A stretch of DNA of 64,000 bases from Ensifer sp. PDNC004. Its GTDB lineage: Bacteria > Pseudomonadota > Alphaproteobacteria > Rhizobiales > Rhizobiaceae. Positions 62,315-64,000 of the stretch are shown piece by piece. Numbering within the stretch: the stretch's first letter is position 1; every line of letters starts with the position of its first letter. The DNA lies in the NCBI RefSeq assembly GCF_016919405.1, contig NZ_CP070352.1:1553501-1617500 (forward strand), given 5' to 3'. The notes under the pieces are model-generated. The model had not been told where the DNA came from, searched no databases, and saw only the letters and a program-made list of their open reading frames with translations. A program made the position numbers and the translations under genes.

Positions 62315-63373
62315 ATGGAAATGCAGACGCCAGCACCGGAAGTGATCGTCGAGCGCCAGGGCGCGATCGGTCGGATCCGTCTGAACCGCACGCGCGCGCT
62401 CAACAGCCTCAACGTGCCGATGATCCGGTTGATCGCTGAAGCGCTGACCGCATTCGAAAACGACCCGGCAATGGCCGCCGTGCTTGTGACCGGTGAGGGC
62501 GAGCGCGGGCTCTGTGCCGGCGGCGATATCCGCATGATCTATGAGAGCGGCCGCGAGCGCCCGGAGGAGGGCGCCCAGTTCTGGCGCGAGGAGTTCGTCG
62601 TCAACAGCCGGATCTCCAGCTACCGCAAGCCTTACATCGCCATCATGGACGGCATCGTCATGGGCGGCGGCGTCGGGATTTCCGCCCATGGCGGCCATCG
62701 CATCGTCACCGAGCGCACCCGGCTTGCCATGCCCGAAACTGGCATCGGTTACTTCCCGGATGTCGGGGCCACCTGGCTCTTGCCGAAGGCGCCCGGCGAG
62801 TTCGGCACCTATCTCGGTCTCACCGGCCGGGATATCGTTGCGGCCGACGCGATCCATGCGCGGCTCGCGGACAGTTTTGTCGCTGCGGACAAGCTGGAGG
62901 CCTTGATCGCTGATCTCGCCGCACTCGCGCCGAGCGCGGGCAGCGCGGCTGTCGACGGCGTGATTGCCAAGCATGCTTCGCAAGCGCCGGCAACGCCGCT
63001 TCAAGGCCATCTTGCCCTGATCGACCGTTGCTTTGCCTTCGATACGATCGAAGAGATTCTCGCGGCGCTCGAAGCCGATGGTTCTGATTTCGCCAGAGAA
63101 ACGCTTGCGCTCCTGAACTCCCGTTCCGCGCTCAGCATGAAGCTGACCCTCGATCTCCTGCGCGCCGGCCGCCGCAGCGCATCGCTGAACGAATGCCTGG
63201 AGCGGGAGTATTCCGCGACGCTCGGCATGCTCGGCAATCCCGATTTCTACGAGGGCGTGCGCGCCGCGGTGATCGACAAGGACCGCAATCCGAAATGGTC
63301 GGTTAGGCTCTCCGATGTCACGCCGGCCCTGCTGTCGCGCTTCGACGGGAAGGATCATCCACCACTGTTTTAG
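62315..63373 (+). CDS. 3-hydroxyisobutyryl-CoA hydrolase
   Basis: A 352-residue enoyl-CoA-hydratase-superfamily protein. It has EVIVERQGAIGRIRLNRTRA near residue 8, GLCAGGDIRMIYESGR near 68 (oxyanion GGD), DGIVMGGGVGISAHGGHRIV near 105, and GIGYFPDVGATWLL near 145. The length and the C-terminal SVRLSDVTPALLSRF extension mark the HIBCH type, which frees 3-hydroxyisobutyrate from its CoA ester. The neighbours on both sides are valine-degradation genes. It starts 24 bp after the acyl-CoA dehydrogenase. Confidence 0.9.
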   Translation: MEMQTPAPEVIVERQGAIGRIRLNRTRALNSLNVPMIRLIAEALTAFENDPAMAAVLVTGEGERGLCAGGDIRMIYESGRERPEEGAQFWREEFVVNSRISSYRKPYIAIMDGIVMGGGVGISAHGGHRIVTERTRLAMPETGIGYFPDVGATWLLPKAPGEFGTYLGLTGRDIVAADAIHARLADSFVAADKLEALIADLAALAPSAGSAAVDGVIAKHASQAPATPLQGHLALIDRCFAFDTIEEILAALEADGSDFARETLALLNSRSALSMKLTLDLLRAGRRSASLNECLEREYSATLGMLGNPDFYEGVRAAVIDKDRNPKWSVRLSDVTPALLSRFDGKDHPPLF

Positions 63374-63431
63374 CGCCTGAGGACGGGGCGCGGTTCGGCT
63401 TCGGCCGAGTTTCAATGCGAGGAGGAATGCC

Positions 63432-64000
63432 ATGACGAAGATCGCCTTTATCGGGCTCGGCAATATGGGCGGTCCGATGGCCGCCAATCTGGTGAAGGCG
63501 GGCCATGCGGTCACGGGCTTCGACCTGTCGGAAGCCTCGCGCAACGCCGCGGCGAAGACCGGCGTTTCCGTCGCGGGCTCGATTGCACATGCGGTGCGCG
63601 GCGCCGAATGCGTCATCACCATGCTCCCGGCCGGCGCCCATGTCCTCTACGTCTGGGATGAGCTTCTCGGTTTCGTCGATCCGGGCACGCTGCTGATCGA
63701 CAGTTCGACGATCGACGTCGATAGCGCCCGCAAGGCGCATGCGCTCTCAGAAAAGATCGGCTGCCCCTCGCTCGACGCGCCGGTTTCCGGTGGCACCGGC
63801 GGTGCTTCGGCTGGCACTTTGACCTTCATGGTCGGTGGTAGCGACGAGGCTTTTTCGCGCGGCAAGCCGCTGCTCGACGCCATGGGCAAGAAGATCGTCC
63901 ATTGCGGCGGTGTCGGTGCGGGCCAAGCGGCAAAGATCTGCAACAACATGATCCTCGGCATTTCCATGGCCGGTGTCTGTGAGGCTTTCGTGCTGGCGGA
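63432..64000 (+). CDS. mmsB: 3-hydroxyisobutyrate dehydrogenase, N-terminal part
   Basis: 189 residues to the window edge of an enzyme normally about 295 long. The NAD-binding segment has IGLGNMGGPMAANLVKAGHA (residues 6-25), then substrate-binding DAPVSGGTGGASAGTLTFMV near 117 and the catalytic Lys in QAAKICNNMILG near 170. It oxidises 3-hydroxyisobutyrate to methylmalonate semialdehyde. ATG 63432 follows GGAGGAATGCC. It is the third gene of the valine cluster, 58 bp after the hydrolase. The 3' end lies outside the window. Confidence 0.94.
   Translation, partial: MTKIAFIGLGNMGGPMAANLVKAGHAVTGFDLSEASRNAAAKTGVSVAGSIAHAVRGAECVITMLPAGAHVLYVWDELLGFVDPGTLLIDSSTIDVDSARKAHALSEKIGCPSLDAPVSGGTGGASAGTLTFMVGGSDEAFSRGKPLLDAMGKKIVHCGGVGAGQAAKICNNMILGISMAGVCEAFVLA

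Overview
The window is GC-rich, gene-dense bacterial DNA from an alphaproteobacterium, most likely a Rhizobiaceae member close to Ensifer/Sinorhizobium. The grounds are long catabolic operons joined by ATGA/TGATG overlaps, C-P lyase genes with a rhizobial-type acetyltransferase, an Agrobacterium-type oxidative uronate pathway, and many solute-binding-protein-dependent transporters. From memory, the neighbourhood of pccB-pccA-bhbA with phn and pca genes resembles the S. meliloti pSymB chromid; this is inference and could not be checked here. No rRNA, tRNA, CRISPR array, insertion sequence or prophage was seen.

Layout. 1-2138: end of a protocatechuate operon (pcaH fragment, pcaG, pcaB). 2160-10008: uronate regulon, with a GntR regulator and udh facing kdgD-gci-gli and a TRAP transporter; copies of a near-palindrome lie in the divergent promoter. 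10076-15700: mixed accessory genes (TPR protein, flavin reductase, Fe-type SodB divergent from an Fe-S regulator of SufR type, SDR dehydrogenase, an isolated FliN-like SpoA protein, DUF899). 15946-17790: a phospholipase-D-like protein with an unassigned N-terminal domain. 18100-22778: a five-gene branched-chain amino-acid-type ABC transporter of unknown substrate. 22815-28489: a CHASE2 adenylate cyclase coupled to a 1222-residue FecR-TPR-beta-barrel protein, the most unusual pair in the window. 28789-36783: a GntR-controlled catabolic cluster (PdxA2-like dehydrogenase, TTT transporter, TIM-barrel protein, DhaK/DhaL kinase).

37123-38430: two exported proteins (DUF992, DUF922). 38463-44729: phnG-H-I-J-K-L plus acetyltransferase, divergent from phnF, with a Pho-box-like site and a dyad in the control region. 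44895-46955: MtoX/SBP56-type methanethiol oxidase and a membrane partner. 46972-53245: GST, VOC protein, GNAT protein, three small membrane-anchored proteins of similar plan and a multi-pass membrane protein. 53326-60951: propionyl-CoA carboxylase and methylmalonyl-CoA mutase operon with its ScfR/PccR-type regulator. 61143-64000: valine catabolism (acyl-CoA dehydrogenase, HIBYL-CoA hydrolase, mmsB cut by the window end).

Together the genes describe a soil or plant-associated cell using plant-derived aromatics, pectin uronates, unknown (probably sugar-acid) substrates, phosphonates, C1 sulfur compounds, propionate and valine. Three transport operons carry a hairpin just after the binding-protein gene. 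Transcription units are mostly short and each has a local one-component regulator.
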